A DNA stretch of 18,829 bases from Neomoorella mulderi (GTDB taxonomy: Bacteria > Bacillota > DSM-521 > Neomoorellales > Neomoorellaceae). The position numbers and the translations under genes were made by a program. How positions within the stretch are numbered: the stretch's first letter is position 1; the number at the start of each line of letters is the position of its first letter. Below the pieces are notes generated by a model. That model saw only the letters and a list, made by a program, of their open reading frames with translations, did not search any database and had not been told where the DNA came from. Below, piece by piece: positions 1 through 6,550 of the stretch. The stretch lies in contig DRZV01000057.1 in NCBI GenBank assembly GCA_011375465.1, positions 1 to 18,829 on the forward strand, read 5' to 3'.

Positions 1-50
1 CTTTATCGGGATAAAAAACTGGGGGCGCGATCTTTTTTAGGGGGGAGGAG

Positions 51-1115
51 ATGGAGGTGCGGGTTTTTGAAGACGGGGAAATAAATCAGTTGGCGGTTAA
101 AAGGGTGGTGGGGGTGGGCGGGGGTGGCAATAACGCCATCAACCGCATGATATCTGCGGGACTGAAGGGTGTGGAATTCATCGGGGTTAACACCGATGCC
201 CAGGCTTTGAGGCTGTGCCAGGCGGAGCAGAAGGTCCAAATAGGGGCTAAACTGACCAAAGGCCTGGGGGCAGGGGGCAACCCCGAGATTGGCCGGAAGG
301 CGGCGGAGGAGAGCAGGGAAGAGCTGGCCCAACGTTTACAAGGGGCAGATATGATATTTGTCACCGCCGGAATGGGAGGGGGAACGGGAACCGGGGCAGC
401 CCCCATAGTGGCCCAGATAGCCAAGGAGGCCGGAGCCCTGACCGCGGCGGTGGTGACCCGTCCCTTCAGTTTCGAAGGCCGGAAACGGGCCCAGCAGGCC
501 GAAGCGGGCATAGCGGAGCTCAGAACCAAGGTGGACACCCTTATAGTCATACCCAATGATCGGCTTTTACAGGTGGCGGATAAACAGACCTCTATGGTGG
601 AGGCCTTTCGCCTGGCCGACGATGTTTTGCGCCAAGGGGTTCAGGGGATTTCTGATTTAATAGCGGTCCCTGGACTCATCAACCTGGACTTCGCCGACGT
701 GAAGACCATAATGTCCGATGCCGGCTCTGCCCTGATGGGCATCGGCAGGGCCACGGGGGAGAAGCGGGCGACGGAAGCGGCCAAGATGGCCATCTCCAGC
801 CCCCTCCTGGAGACCTCCATAGAAGGCGCTAAAGGCATTTTGCTCAGCATAACCGGAGGGCCCAGCCTGGGCCTCCTGGAAGTCAACGAAGCGGCAGAGA
901 TCATAGCTGCTTCCGCCGATCCTGACGCCAATATAATCTTCGGAGCGGTGATAGACGAGAATCTCAAAGACGAAATAAGGATCACGGTGATAGCCACCGG
1001 TTTCGAGAACGCCGCCCGGGAGGAGGAGGTGGCAGCCGCTGAAGAAGCCGACCTCAAGATAAAGCCCTTCAACCTCGACGACCTGGATATCCCCGCCTTC
1101 CTGCGCCGCCGTTAA
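51..1115 (+). CDS. ftsZ: Cell division GTPase FtsZ
   Basis: FtsZ is the tubulin-like GTPase that polymerises into the cytoplasmic Z ring and recruits the division machinery. The 354-residue product has the N-terminal nucleotide-binding GGGGNN (about residues 23-28), the GGGTGTG signature loop (109-115) and the synergy (T7) loop NLDFAD (211-216) that completes the GTPase site of the next subunit. It ends in the conserved tail peptide DLDIPAFLRRR, which in other bacteria docks FtsA, SepF and similar partners. Length is normal for the family and the frame is clean. ATG at 51 lies almost on top of a GGAGGAG ribosome binding site, so the in-frame GTG at 57 is an equally good or better start. It is followed by its own terminator and precedes spoIIGA, as in sporulating Firmicutes. 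Confidence 0.98.
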   Translation: MEVRVFEDGEINQLAVKRVVGVGGGGNNAINRMISAGLKGVEFIGVNTDAQALRLCQAEQKVQIGAKLTKGLGAGGNPEIGRKAAEESREELAQRLQGADMIFVTAGMGGGTGTGAAPIVAQIAKEAGALTAAVVTRPFSFEGRKRAQQAEAGIAELRTKVDTLIVIPNDRLLQVADKQTSMVEAFRLADDVLRQGVQGISDLIAVPGLINLDFADVKTIMSDAGSALMGIGRATGEKRATEAAKMAISSPLLETSIEGAKGILLSITGGPSLGLLEVNEAAEIIAASADPDANIIFGAVIDENLKDEIRITVIATGFENAAREEEVAAAEEADLKIKPFNLDDLDIPAFLRRR

Positions 1116-1130
1116 AGCCACCTCGCTTTT

Positions 1131-1166
1131 AAAAACCTGTTACTTTGGTAACAGGTTTTTCTTTTT
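1131..1166 (+). terminator. Rho-independent terminator of ftsZ
   Basis: A perfect 13-bp inverted repeat (arms 1131-1143 and 1148-1160, AAAAACCTGTTAC type) has a TTTG loop and runs straight into a T-rich tract. It starts 15 bases after the ftsZ stop and separates ftsZ from spoIIGA. Because the arms end in A5 and T5 it could also work on the other strand, but there is no minus-strand gene to serve. Confidence 0.92.
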
Positions 1167-1199
1167 GTTACATTTTTTTCTTTATAAGTCTGCTATAAT
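1165..1199 (+). promoter_or_regulatory. Probable spoIIG-type promoter (sigma-A, long spacer)
   Basis: A perfect extended -10 (TGCTATAAT, with TATAAT at 1194-1199) lies about 60 bases before spoIIGA. The only -35-like hexamer is TTGTTA at 1165-1170, 23 bases upstream instead of about 17. The Bacillus subtilis spoIIG promoter is known for such an over-long spacer (22 bp), which makes it depend on phosphorylated Spo0A. I did not find a clear Spo0A box (TGTCGAA type) here, so Spo0A control is inferred from the spacing and the gene order. Confidence 0.55.
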
Positions 1200-1258
1200 A
1201 AGGCCAGTAATAAAAATCCCATTTAGGTAATAACATGGTAATGATTGGGGGCTTAGCC

Positions 1259-2144
1259 ATGGTGGTTTACCTGGACGTTTTCTTTTTGGTAAATTTCCTC
1301 ATGGATTACCTGCTGCTATGGGCTACAGGGGAACTGGCCCTTTTACCTCACCGCAGATGGCGGATGGTCCTGGGAGCCCTGGCAGGCGCCCTTTACTCTC
1401 TTTCCCTCTTCTTGCTCCAGGTAACCTGGGCTCAAGCCCTGGGCATAAAAATTTTGTTTTCTATAATAATGATCCTTGTGGCCTTTTTTCCCCTAAGCCT
1501 TTCTCCCAGTTTTTAAAGGCCCTGCTCTGCTTTTATGCGGCGGCCTTCTTCATGGGGGGAGTCATGCTGGGCAGCTTTTACCTGGCAGGAGGGGGGTGAA
1601 AGCTTATCAGGCAGGAGGGGCCTTGTTCCTGGCTTCTCCCTCCTATCCCTGGTTTACCACAGCTGCCCTGGCTTCGGCGGTTCTGGTATACCGCTTGACC
1701 TTTTGGGTAAAAAAAACCTCCTTCAGAAGCAGCTTTTCTATACCCTGAGGGTGGTATGGGAGGGAAAAAGCAAGGAAATCAGGGCCCTCCTGGATACGGG
1801 ACATTATCTGAGGGATCCCCTTACTTCTGAGGCGGTTGTGGTGGTGGAGGCGCGGGCCTTGGAAGACCTGCTGCCCGGGGAATTGATGGCCCTCTGCCGA
1901 GGGCCTACAGAGGGGAATCCAGATTTTTCCTCCTTCCCCTGGGCCTCCAGGGTACGGCTGATCCCCTATCGTTTCCTGGGCTCTCCTGGGGATGTAATGC
2001 TGGCCTTTCAACCCCAGGAGGTCCAGCTGATTACCCCCCCAGGGGATCAAAATTTACCATAAGATCTTGATAGGCCTGTATGGCCAAAGGCTTTCCCCTG
2101 AAGATAATTATCAAGCCCTGATTTCGCCTTTATTGCTGACCTGA
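1259..2144 (+). pseudogene. spoIIGA: SpoIIGA, pro-sigma-E processing protease (frameshifted)
   Basis: SpoIIGA is the membrane aspartic protease of the mother cell that cleaves pro-sigma-E when signalled by SpoIIR. The N-terminal half carries hydrophobic membrane segments (MVVYLDVFFLVNFLMDYLLL start). The C-terminal half has the catalytic motif LLDTGHYLRDPL. The coding sequence changes frame four times: one base short at the T5 run near 1511, one short at the G6 run near 1591-1596, one short at the T4 run near 1735, and one extra T near 2053. Joining the frames gives a continuous SpoIIGA ending at TGA 2142-2144, just before sigE. ATG 1259 is preferred over ATG 1235 because of the GGGGG motif upstream and the family's N-terminus. 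As written, the gene cannot give a full protein. Sequencing error is the main alternative. Confidence 0.85.
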
Positions 2145-2158
2145 AAGGGGAGGGAAGC

Positions 2159-2870
2159 ATGATCAGGTCTTGGTTTCATACTCTTTGGATTGCCATCTTG
2201 AGGAGATTCGGTTGGTTGGAGGAGGTCTTCTATATAGGGGGCAGCGAAGCCCTTCCTCCCCCCTATCCAACGATGAGGAGCTGGATCTTCTGGCCCGGTT
2301 GGAGGCGGGGGATAAGGCGGTAAGAAATTTGCTCATAGAGAGGAACCTGCGCCTGGTGGTCTATATCGCCCGAAAATTTGAAAATACAGGTATATGTTTG
2401 GAGGATCTCATTTCCATAGGCAGCATAGGGCTGATAAAGGCGGTGAACACCTTCGACCCCCGTAAAAACATAAAGCTGGCCACCTACGCTTCCCGCGCTG
2501 TATAGAGAACGAGATTCTCATGTTTTTGCGGCGCAACAATAAGACCAAAGCAGAGGTCTCCTTTGAGGAACCTCTCAATACCGACTGGGACGGCAATGAA
2601 CTGCTGCTGTCCGATGTCCTGGGGACCGACAGCGACATCGTCTACAGGACCATCGAAGAGGAAATAGACAAGAAGCTCCTGAGGGAAGCCATAAGCAGAT
2701 TGAGCTCCCGGGAAAGAAAAATAATGGAGTTCCGTTTTGGCCTCCGGGATGGCAGGGAGAAGACCCAAAAGGAAGTGGCCGACATACTGGGCATCTCCCA
2801 ATCCTATATCTCCCGTCTGGAAAAGAGGATCATAAGCCGGCTCCGCAGGGAGATGGCCCGGGCAGAATAG
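2159..2870 (+). pseudogene. sigE: Sporulation sigma factor sigma-E (frameshifted)
   Basis: Sigma-E is the first mother-cell sigma factor, made as pro-sigma-E and activated by SpoIIGA. ATG 2159 behind a GGGGAGGGA site opens the pro-sequence (MIRSWFHTLWIAILRR, an amphipathic membrane-binding leader). The frame breaks at the C6 run 2258-2263 (one C short), then resumes as LSNDEELDLLARLEAGDKAVRN with region 2 (LISIGSIGLIKAVNTFDP). A second break at 2495-2498 is an apparent duplication of GC in the conserved TYASRCIENEIL stretch and creates TAG at 2503-2505. The rest, from MFLRRNNKTKAEVSFEEPL to the region-4 helix-turn-helix near QKEVADILGISQSYISRLEKR, is intact and ends at TAG 2868-2870. Residues between lesions are near consensus. 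spoIIGA lies 14 bases upstream. Confidence 0.9.
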
Positions 2871-2872
2871 CC

Positions 2873-2893
2873 CTGAAATTTTAAAAATTTCAG
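2873..2893. repeat. Short palindrome after sigE
   Basis: CTGAAATTTT and AAAATTTCAG form a perfect 10-bp inverted repeat around a single A, two bases after the sigE stop. It is AT-rich with no T tract directly behind it. It may add to the following terminator or be a protein-binding site. Confidence 0.6.
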
Positions 2894-2901
2894 CCTTTTA
2901 A

Positions 2902-2925
2902 GTCTCCCTCCAGGGGGGCTTTTTT
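2902..2925 (+). terminator. Terminator between sigE and sigG
   Basis: GTCTCCC (2902-2908) can pair with GGGGGGC (2913-2919) around a TCCA loop, with two G-T wobbles, followed by six T. It separates the spoIIGA-sigE transcript from sigG. Confidence 0.75.
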
Positions 2926-2946
2926 AGCTTTTTTATTTTACGGCCG

Positions 2947-2976
2947 GTATAAAAGCTCAAGCCCAGGGCAATAATG
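2947..2976 (+). promoter_or_regulatory. Sigma-F-type forespore promoter of sigG
   Basis: GTATA at 2947-2951, a 15-base spacer, then GGCAATAATG at 2967-2976 match the sigma-F consensus known from Bacillus (GYATA, about 15 bases, GGNRANAHTR) at every defined position. sigG is sigma-F dependent in Bacillus subtilis, so position and sequence agree. The expected start of transcription near 2983 falls only just upstream of the AAAGGAGGG ribosome binding site, giving a very short leader. Confidence 0.7.
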
Positions 2977-3002
2977 GATGCTGAAAGGAGGGATTCTCGC
3001 CC

Positions 3003-3785
3003 GTGCACAAGGTGGAGAGATATGCGGTGTGAATACCTCCAAATTGCCCGTGCTCACCAGCGAAGAGATGGAAAGGCTCTTCAGAGCCATGCACCAGGGA
3101 GATAAGGAGGCCCGTCAGAAGCTGATCGAGGGCAATTTGAGGCTGGTTTTGAGCGTGGTCCAGCGCTTCACCAATCGGGGAGAAAATCTGGACGATCTCT
3201 TCTAGGTGGGCTGTATAGGTTTGATAAAGGCTATAGACAATTTCGATCTCAGCCAAAACGTCAAATTCTCCACCTATGCGGTACCCATGATCATAGGGGA
3301 AATACGGCTTTTCTCCGGGATAACACCCCCTTGAGGATAAGCCGCTCCTTAAGGGACGTGGCCTATAAGGCGCTACAGGTAAAGGAAAGGTTGGTCAATG
3401 AGCTTTCTCGGGAACCCTCTTTAAAGGAGATAGCCCAGGAAATACAGATGCCGGCGGAGGAGATAATCTTTGCCCTGGATGCCATCCGGGACCCGGTGTC
3501 CCTGTTCGAGCCCATATACAACGACGGCGGAGACCCCATATACGTGGTGGATCAAATAAGCGACGATAAAAATCTGGACAACGGTTGGGTTAGAAAATAT
3601 AGCCATCAGGGAGGCGCTGGATAAATTGGGCCCCCGGGAGAGGCTCATCCTATCCCTGAGATTTTTCGAAGGGAAAACCCAGATGGAGGTGGCAGAGGAG
3701 ATAGGCATCTCCCAGGCCCAGGTTTCCCGATTGGAGAAAGCGGCCCTTCTCCAGCTGAGGAAGTATATCTACAAGAAGGGAGAGC
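3003..3785 (+). pseudogene. sigG: Forespore sigma factor sigma-G (nonsense and frameshifts)
   Basis: Sigma-G is the late forespore sigma factor. The hallmark stretches are all present: EICGVNTSKLPVL, GNLRLVLSVVQRF, VGCIGLIKAIDNFDL, STYAVPMIIGEIR, the run around DPVSLFEPIYNDGGDPIYV, and QMEVAEEIGISQAQVSRLEK. Lesions are an apparent GA duplication at 3015-3020 (if translation starts at GTG 3003, which sits behind AAAGGAGGG), TAG at 3203-3205 where the family has Gln (DDLF-Q-VGC), one missing base near 3308-3312, and an extra T near 3590. ATG 2978 would avoid the first lesion but probably lies upstream of the transcription start. No stop occurs where sigma-G should end (about 3770): the frame stays open to 3964, inside spoIIR. 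The conserved part would be about 256 residues, the usual length. As written the gene is dead. Confidence 0.9.
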
Positions 3786-4391
3786 ATGTGGATCCGGCCC
3801 AAAAAGTTCGCCTTTCCGTTGGCGCTGTTGGCCTTCATCCTGATCAGGGGGGAAGGGAGGGCGGAGCAGGCCACCCCTGCCTACAACAGCACCGGCCTTA
3901 TACGCCTTCATATCGTGGCCCACAGCGATGGGGAAGAGGACCAGAGGCTGAAGCTCAGGGTTAGGGATGCCCTCCTGGCCCGGACGGGGAGAGATCTGGC
4001 GCAACAGGGAAGGGATGTGGAGGGGGCCAGGAGGATTTTGAGCCGGAGCCTAAAAGAAGTGGTGGATCTGGCCACGGATCAGGTGAGATCCCAGGGTAGG
4101 GATTACCCCGTAAAGAAGGCCGAATTGGGGGATTTCCCTTTTCCCGAGCGCTCTTACGGCTCCCTGGTGCTGCCGGCGGGGCGCTATGAAGCCCTGCGGG
4201 TGGTGATAGGGGAGGGGCAGGGAAGTAACTGGTGGTGCGTCCTCTTTCCCCCCTTGTGTGTGGTGGATGGGGTAGCCAAGGAAACCCCTCAGGATAAAGG
4301 GGAAAATCCTTCCCAGGGGATTCTTGTGAAACTCAAGGTGGTGGAGCTTCTGGAGAGCACCAAACAGCGCTGGGCGAGCCTTTGGCCCTGA
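3786..4391 (+). CDS. spoIIR: Stage II sporulation protein R (SpoIIR)
   Basis: SpoIIR is secreted from the forespore into the intermembrane space, where it triggers SpoIIGA to process pro-sigma-E. The 201-residue protein has a signal-peptide-like N-terminus (hydrophobic residues about 8-20, possible cut near GEGRA-EQ). The family core follows: LIRLHIVAHSDGEEDQRLKLRVRDALL, the YGSLVLPAGRYEALRVVIGEG block, and NWWCVLFPPLCVVDG. ATG 3786 has a close GGGAG site. The open sigG frame overlaps its first 179 bases. Unlike the genes it works with, this one is unbroken. Its TGA stop lies within a terminator hairpin. Confidence 0.93.
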   Translation: MWIRPKKFAFPLALLAFILIRGEGRAEQATPAYNSTGLIRLHIVAHSDGEEDQRLKLRVRDALLARTGRDLAQQGRDVEGARRILSRSLKEVVDLATDQVRSQGRDYPVKKAELGDFPFPERSYGSLVLPAGRYEALRVVIGEGQGSNWWCVLFPPLCVVDGVAKETPQDKGENPSQGILVKLKVVELLESTKQRWASLWP

Positions 4392-4406
4392 TCCAGGGCT
4401 TTTTTT
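4385..4406 (+). terminator. Terminator overlapping the spoIIR stop codon
   Basis: GCCCTG (4385-4390) pairs with CAGGGC (4394-4399) around ATC, followed by seven T (4400-4406). The spoIIR stop TGA (4389-4391) lies inside the stem and loop. Confidence 0.85.
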
Positions 4407-4413
4407 ATGGGCA

Positions 4414-4430
4414 ACCTCCGCCTCGGAGGT
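4414..4430 (+). promoter_or_regulatory. Hairpin sequestering the ylmC ribosome binding site
   Basis: ACCTCCG (4414-4420) and CGGAGGT (4424-4430) form a perfect 7-bp stem with a 3-base loop. The right arm is the GGAGGT Shine-Dalgarno sequence and touches the first base of the annotated GTG start. When folded it should block ribosome entry. It lies only 8 bases after the spoIIR terminator. Confidence 0.55.
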
Positions 4431-4707
4431 GGTCCTCATCATAAGGACAAACGAGTTGAGGCAGCGGGAGGTCATAAATATCCTGGACGGCAAGCGTCTG
4501 GGGACCATCAAGGACATGGACCTGGATCTGGAGGAAGGGAAGATAAAATCTCTGATTTTACCAGGGCAGAAAGAGAAGACTTTTTTCTTCTTCGGCCGAT
4601 CCGAAGATCTGATAATACCCTGGGAAAAGGTCATAAGGGTAGGTGTGGACGTGATCCTGGTGGAAAGCCCAGGTTTTACCAATATCTCGGCTGGGGATAA
4701 AAAATAG
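4429..4707 (+). CDS. ylmC: YlmC/YmxH-family PRC-barrel protein
   Basis: This is a small (92-residue) PRC-barrel-like protein of the YlmC/YmxH family, found beside sporulation and division genes in Firmicutes. No enzymatic role is known to me. The family pattern is visible: ELRQREVINILDGKRLGTIKDMDLDLEEGKIKSLILP, then a FFFFGRSEDLIIPWEKVIRVGVDVILV strand region. The start is uncertain. GTG 4429 overlaps the only good ribosome binding site, GGAGGT at 4425-4430. The position where relatives begin (near the IIRTNEL stretch, 4438-4456) offers only ATC, ATA or TTG codons. It follows a terminator, and no separate promoter is evident. Confidence 0.8.
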   Translation: MVLIIRTNELRQREVINILDGKRLGTIKDMDLDLEEGKIKSLILPGQKEKTFFFFGRSEDLIIPWEKVIRVGVDVILVESPGFTNISAGDKK

Positions 4708-4718
4708 CGCCGCTCTTA

Positions 4719-4727
4719 TGGTATAAT
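4719..4727 (+). promoter_or_regulatory. Possible extended -10 promoter of pgeF
   Basis: TGGTATAAT (TATAAT at 4722-4727) in the AT-rich gap between ylmC and pgeF matches an extended -10. No recognisable -35 lies 17 bases upstream (only an A run), so this would rely on the extended -10 alone. Confidence 0.4.
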
Positions 4728-4760
4728 TTAATTTAAACCGGAGGCCGGGGGTAGAGGAGA

Positions 4761-5587
4761 TTGCAGGGTATCCGTGAGGAACAGTCCGGAGGCCTTTCCC
4801 TCTGGAGGCTTTCCTTTTTAGAGGACATGGTTCCGGTAGTGGCTATTTTTTCCAGCAGGAGGGGAGGTATAAGCCTCCCGCCCTATGATTCCCTGAACCT
4901 GGCTTTCCACGTGGGCGATCTTCCCCCCAGGGTCTTGAAAAACAGGATGATGGTGGCCCAGTGGACAGGCCTGCCTCTTCACACCTGGATAGCAGCCCAG
5001 CAGGTGCACGGAGATAGGGTGGCGGTGGTGACCAGGGAAGAGGCTGGCAGGGGGGCGCTGGAGCCCTATACCTCTCTGCCCTTCACGGACGGCCTCCTCA
5101 CCCGGGAAAGGGGGATCACCCTGGTGGCCTTCTTTGCCGACTGCGCACCCATCTACCTGGCCCATCCGCAAGGGGCCATAGGTTTGGTCCATGCGGGCTG
5201 GAGGGGTACGGCTAAAGGTATAGCATAGCCCAGAAGGCTGTCCAGCAAATGGAAAGCGAGCTGGGAGCCAATGTTTCCCAGCTGCTGGCAGCCATAGGCC
5301 CGGCCATAGGCCCCTGTTGCTACAGGGTGGATGGGGAGGTCTTCAGAGAATTTAAAAAATTTTCCTGGGCAGAAAAGGTGTTCCATCCCCTGAAGGGAGG
5401 ATCTTATCTTCTGGATCTGCCCCGGGCCAATTATTATCAGCTGCGGGAAGCAGGGGTAAAAGAGGAGAACATTTTTTTAGCCCCCCTGTGCACATCTTGC
5501 CACTGCCAGAACTTCTTCTCCTATAGGGCTGGGGGAGGGGTTGTTACAGGCAGGCAAGCAGCCCTCCTCTGCTGGAGGGGAAAATAA
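4761..5587 (+). pseudogene. pgeF: Purine nucleoside phosphorylase / laccase-domain protein (PgeF/YlmD/YfiH), frameshifted
   Basis: Members of this multicopper-polyphenol-oxidoreductase-like family act as zinc-dependent purine nucleoside phosphorylases or peptidoglycan-editing factors. Visible motifs are FSSRRGGIS and YDSLNLAFHVGD near the N-terminus, QQVHGDRV, FADCAPIYL (the conserved Cys) and HAGWRGTAKG. After the break come AIGPAIGPCCYRVDGEV and APLCTSCHCQNFFSYRAGG. A tandem duplication of ATAGC at 5220-5229 adds five bases, creates TAG at 5226-5228 and throws the C-terminal 120 residues out of frame. Removing one copy restores GTAKGIAQKAVQQMESELG. TTG 4761 is a weak start choice because the AGGAG site is only one base away. 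The stop overlaps the next ATG by one base (TAATG). Confidence 0.85.
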
Positions 5588-6492
5588 TGCCTAGGCTTAG
5601 GGGCAAAAGGGGTTTTGGCCTCCTGCTGCTTCTCCTTTTGGGCCTCTGGTTGGGTTTTCGGGGTTTAAGGGGGATCTGTTTGCACCTGCTCCGGGTGGAG
5701 CGGGCCCATTGGGGAACCCTGGAAGAGCAGCTCCCCTTAGAACTGGTGGTGGCGAGGGAAGAGGAGCTCATGGTGGCCCCCGCCAGCGGTAGGTTTTTAC
5801 CCCTGGTGCAGGAAGGGGAACGGGTAGCTGCAGGAACCCCAGTAGCCAGGATCTTTTCCTCCAAAGAAGGCAAACCCGTGGAACTGCGGGCTTCCAGGGC
5901 GGGACAGGTATTTTTCCGCTGGGACGGGCTGGAAGGGGTTTTACAGCCAGCTCACCTGGAGGGATGGCTCCCTCGGGACATAAAGAGATTGTTGGCCACT
6001 GCCCAGGCCACCTCCGCTCCTTCCCAGATCCAGGAGGGCAGCCCCTGCCTGCGGCTGGTGGACAACCTGGCCCCTGTCCACCTCTACGGCCTCCTGCCTG
6101 AAAGGGATATCCCCTGGCAGGCGGGGCAGGAAGTGAGCTTAAGGCTCACCTCAGGAGTTCTCCTGCAAGCCCGGGTGGTGGGCATCCTGGAGGCCAACCC
6201 CAGGGCCATCCTCTTGGAGGTGAACCCGGGCAGAGAAGAACTGGTGAGAGATAGGGTGGTGAAAGCCCAGGGAATTTTAAAGACCTACAGGGGGGTGCTC
6301 CTGCCGGCAAAAGCCCTCCAGGAGAAAGAGGGGGGGCAGAAGGGAGTTTATATCCTCACCGAAAGGGGACCCCGCTGGCAAGGGGTGAAGGTCATAGGGC
6401 AGGTGGGCCAAGAGGTGGCGGTGGAGGGGATAAATCCCGGAGTTGAGGTCATAGCCAACCCCTTCTGGGTCCGCTGGGTCAAACCCAGGTAA
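5587..6492 (+). CDS. HlyD-like membrane-anchored adaptor protein
   Basis: This is a 301-residue protein with a basic N-terminus and one strongly hydrophobic segment (about residues 9-30), so probably anchored in the membrane with the rest outside. The body has the character of a periplasmic-adaptor (HlyD/RND membrane-fusion) protein. It shows a lipoyl-like half motif around MVAPASGRFLPLVQEGERVAAGTPVARIF, a second around LRASRAGQVFF, then beta-rich barrel segments ending in GRPWQG-like and VAVEGINPGVEVIANPF strands. Genes of this kind commonly sit between pgeF and yggS in Clostridia. Its transport partner, if any, is not in the window and its function is not established. It is joined to pgeF by a one-base stop/start overlap and precedes yggS by about 60 bases. 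The frame is clean. Confidence 0.75.
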   Translation: MPRLRGKRGFGLLLLLLLGLWLGFRGLRGICLHLLRVERAHWGTLEEQLPLELVVAREEELMVAPASGRFLPLVQEGERVAAGTPVARIFSSKEGKPVELRASRAGQVFFRWDGLEGVLQPAHLEGWLPRDIKRLLATAQATSAPSQIQEGSPCLRLVDNLAPVHLYGLLPERDIPWQAGQEVSLRLTSGVLLQARVVGILEANPRAILLEVNPGREELVRDRVVKAQGILKTYRGVLLPAKALQEKEGGQKGVYILTERGPRWQGVKVIGQVGQEVAVEGINPGVEVIANPFWVRWVKPR

Positions 6493-6550
6493 AAACCGAT
6501 TTTTCAGAAGGAGTGGGGCCAAAAGGGGAGAATATAATGGAGGAAAAAGG

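Noticed and set aside
3203..3205. TAG recoded as Gln or pyrrolysine (also at 17704-17706)
   Set aside because: TAG is the plain terminal stop of sigE, ylmC, proC, ileS, thiD and the AEC gene in the same window, and neither internal site has a recognisable recoding element. Ordinary C-to-T change is simpler.
4407..4700. ATG-started frame overlapping ylmC
   Set aside because: The translation is low-complexity Gly/Arg-rich and matches no family, while the overlapping frame gives a clear YlmC protein.
5220..5229. Short tandem repeat as phase-variation switch in pgeF
   Set aside because: There are only two ATAGC units, far too few for reversible slippage, and pgeF is not a surface or restriction gene.
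6533..6538. TATAAT before yggS as a promoter
   Set aside because: It lies 12 bases from the start codon with no -35, and a transcript would begin at or after the ribosome binding site.
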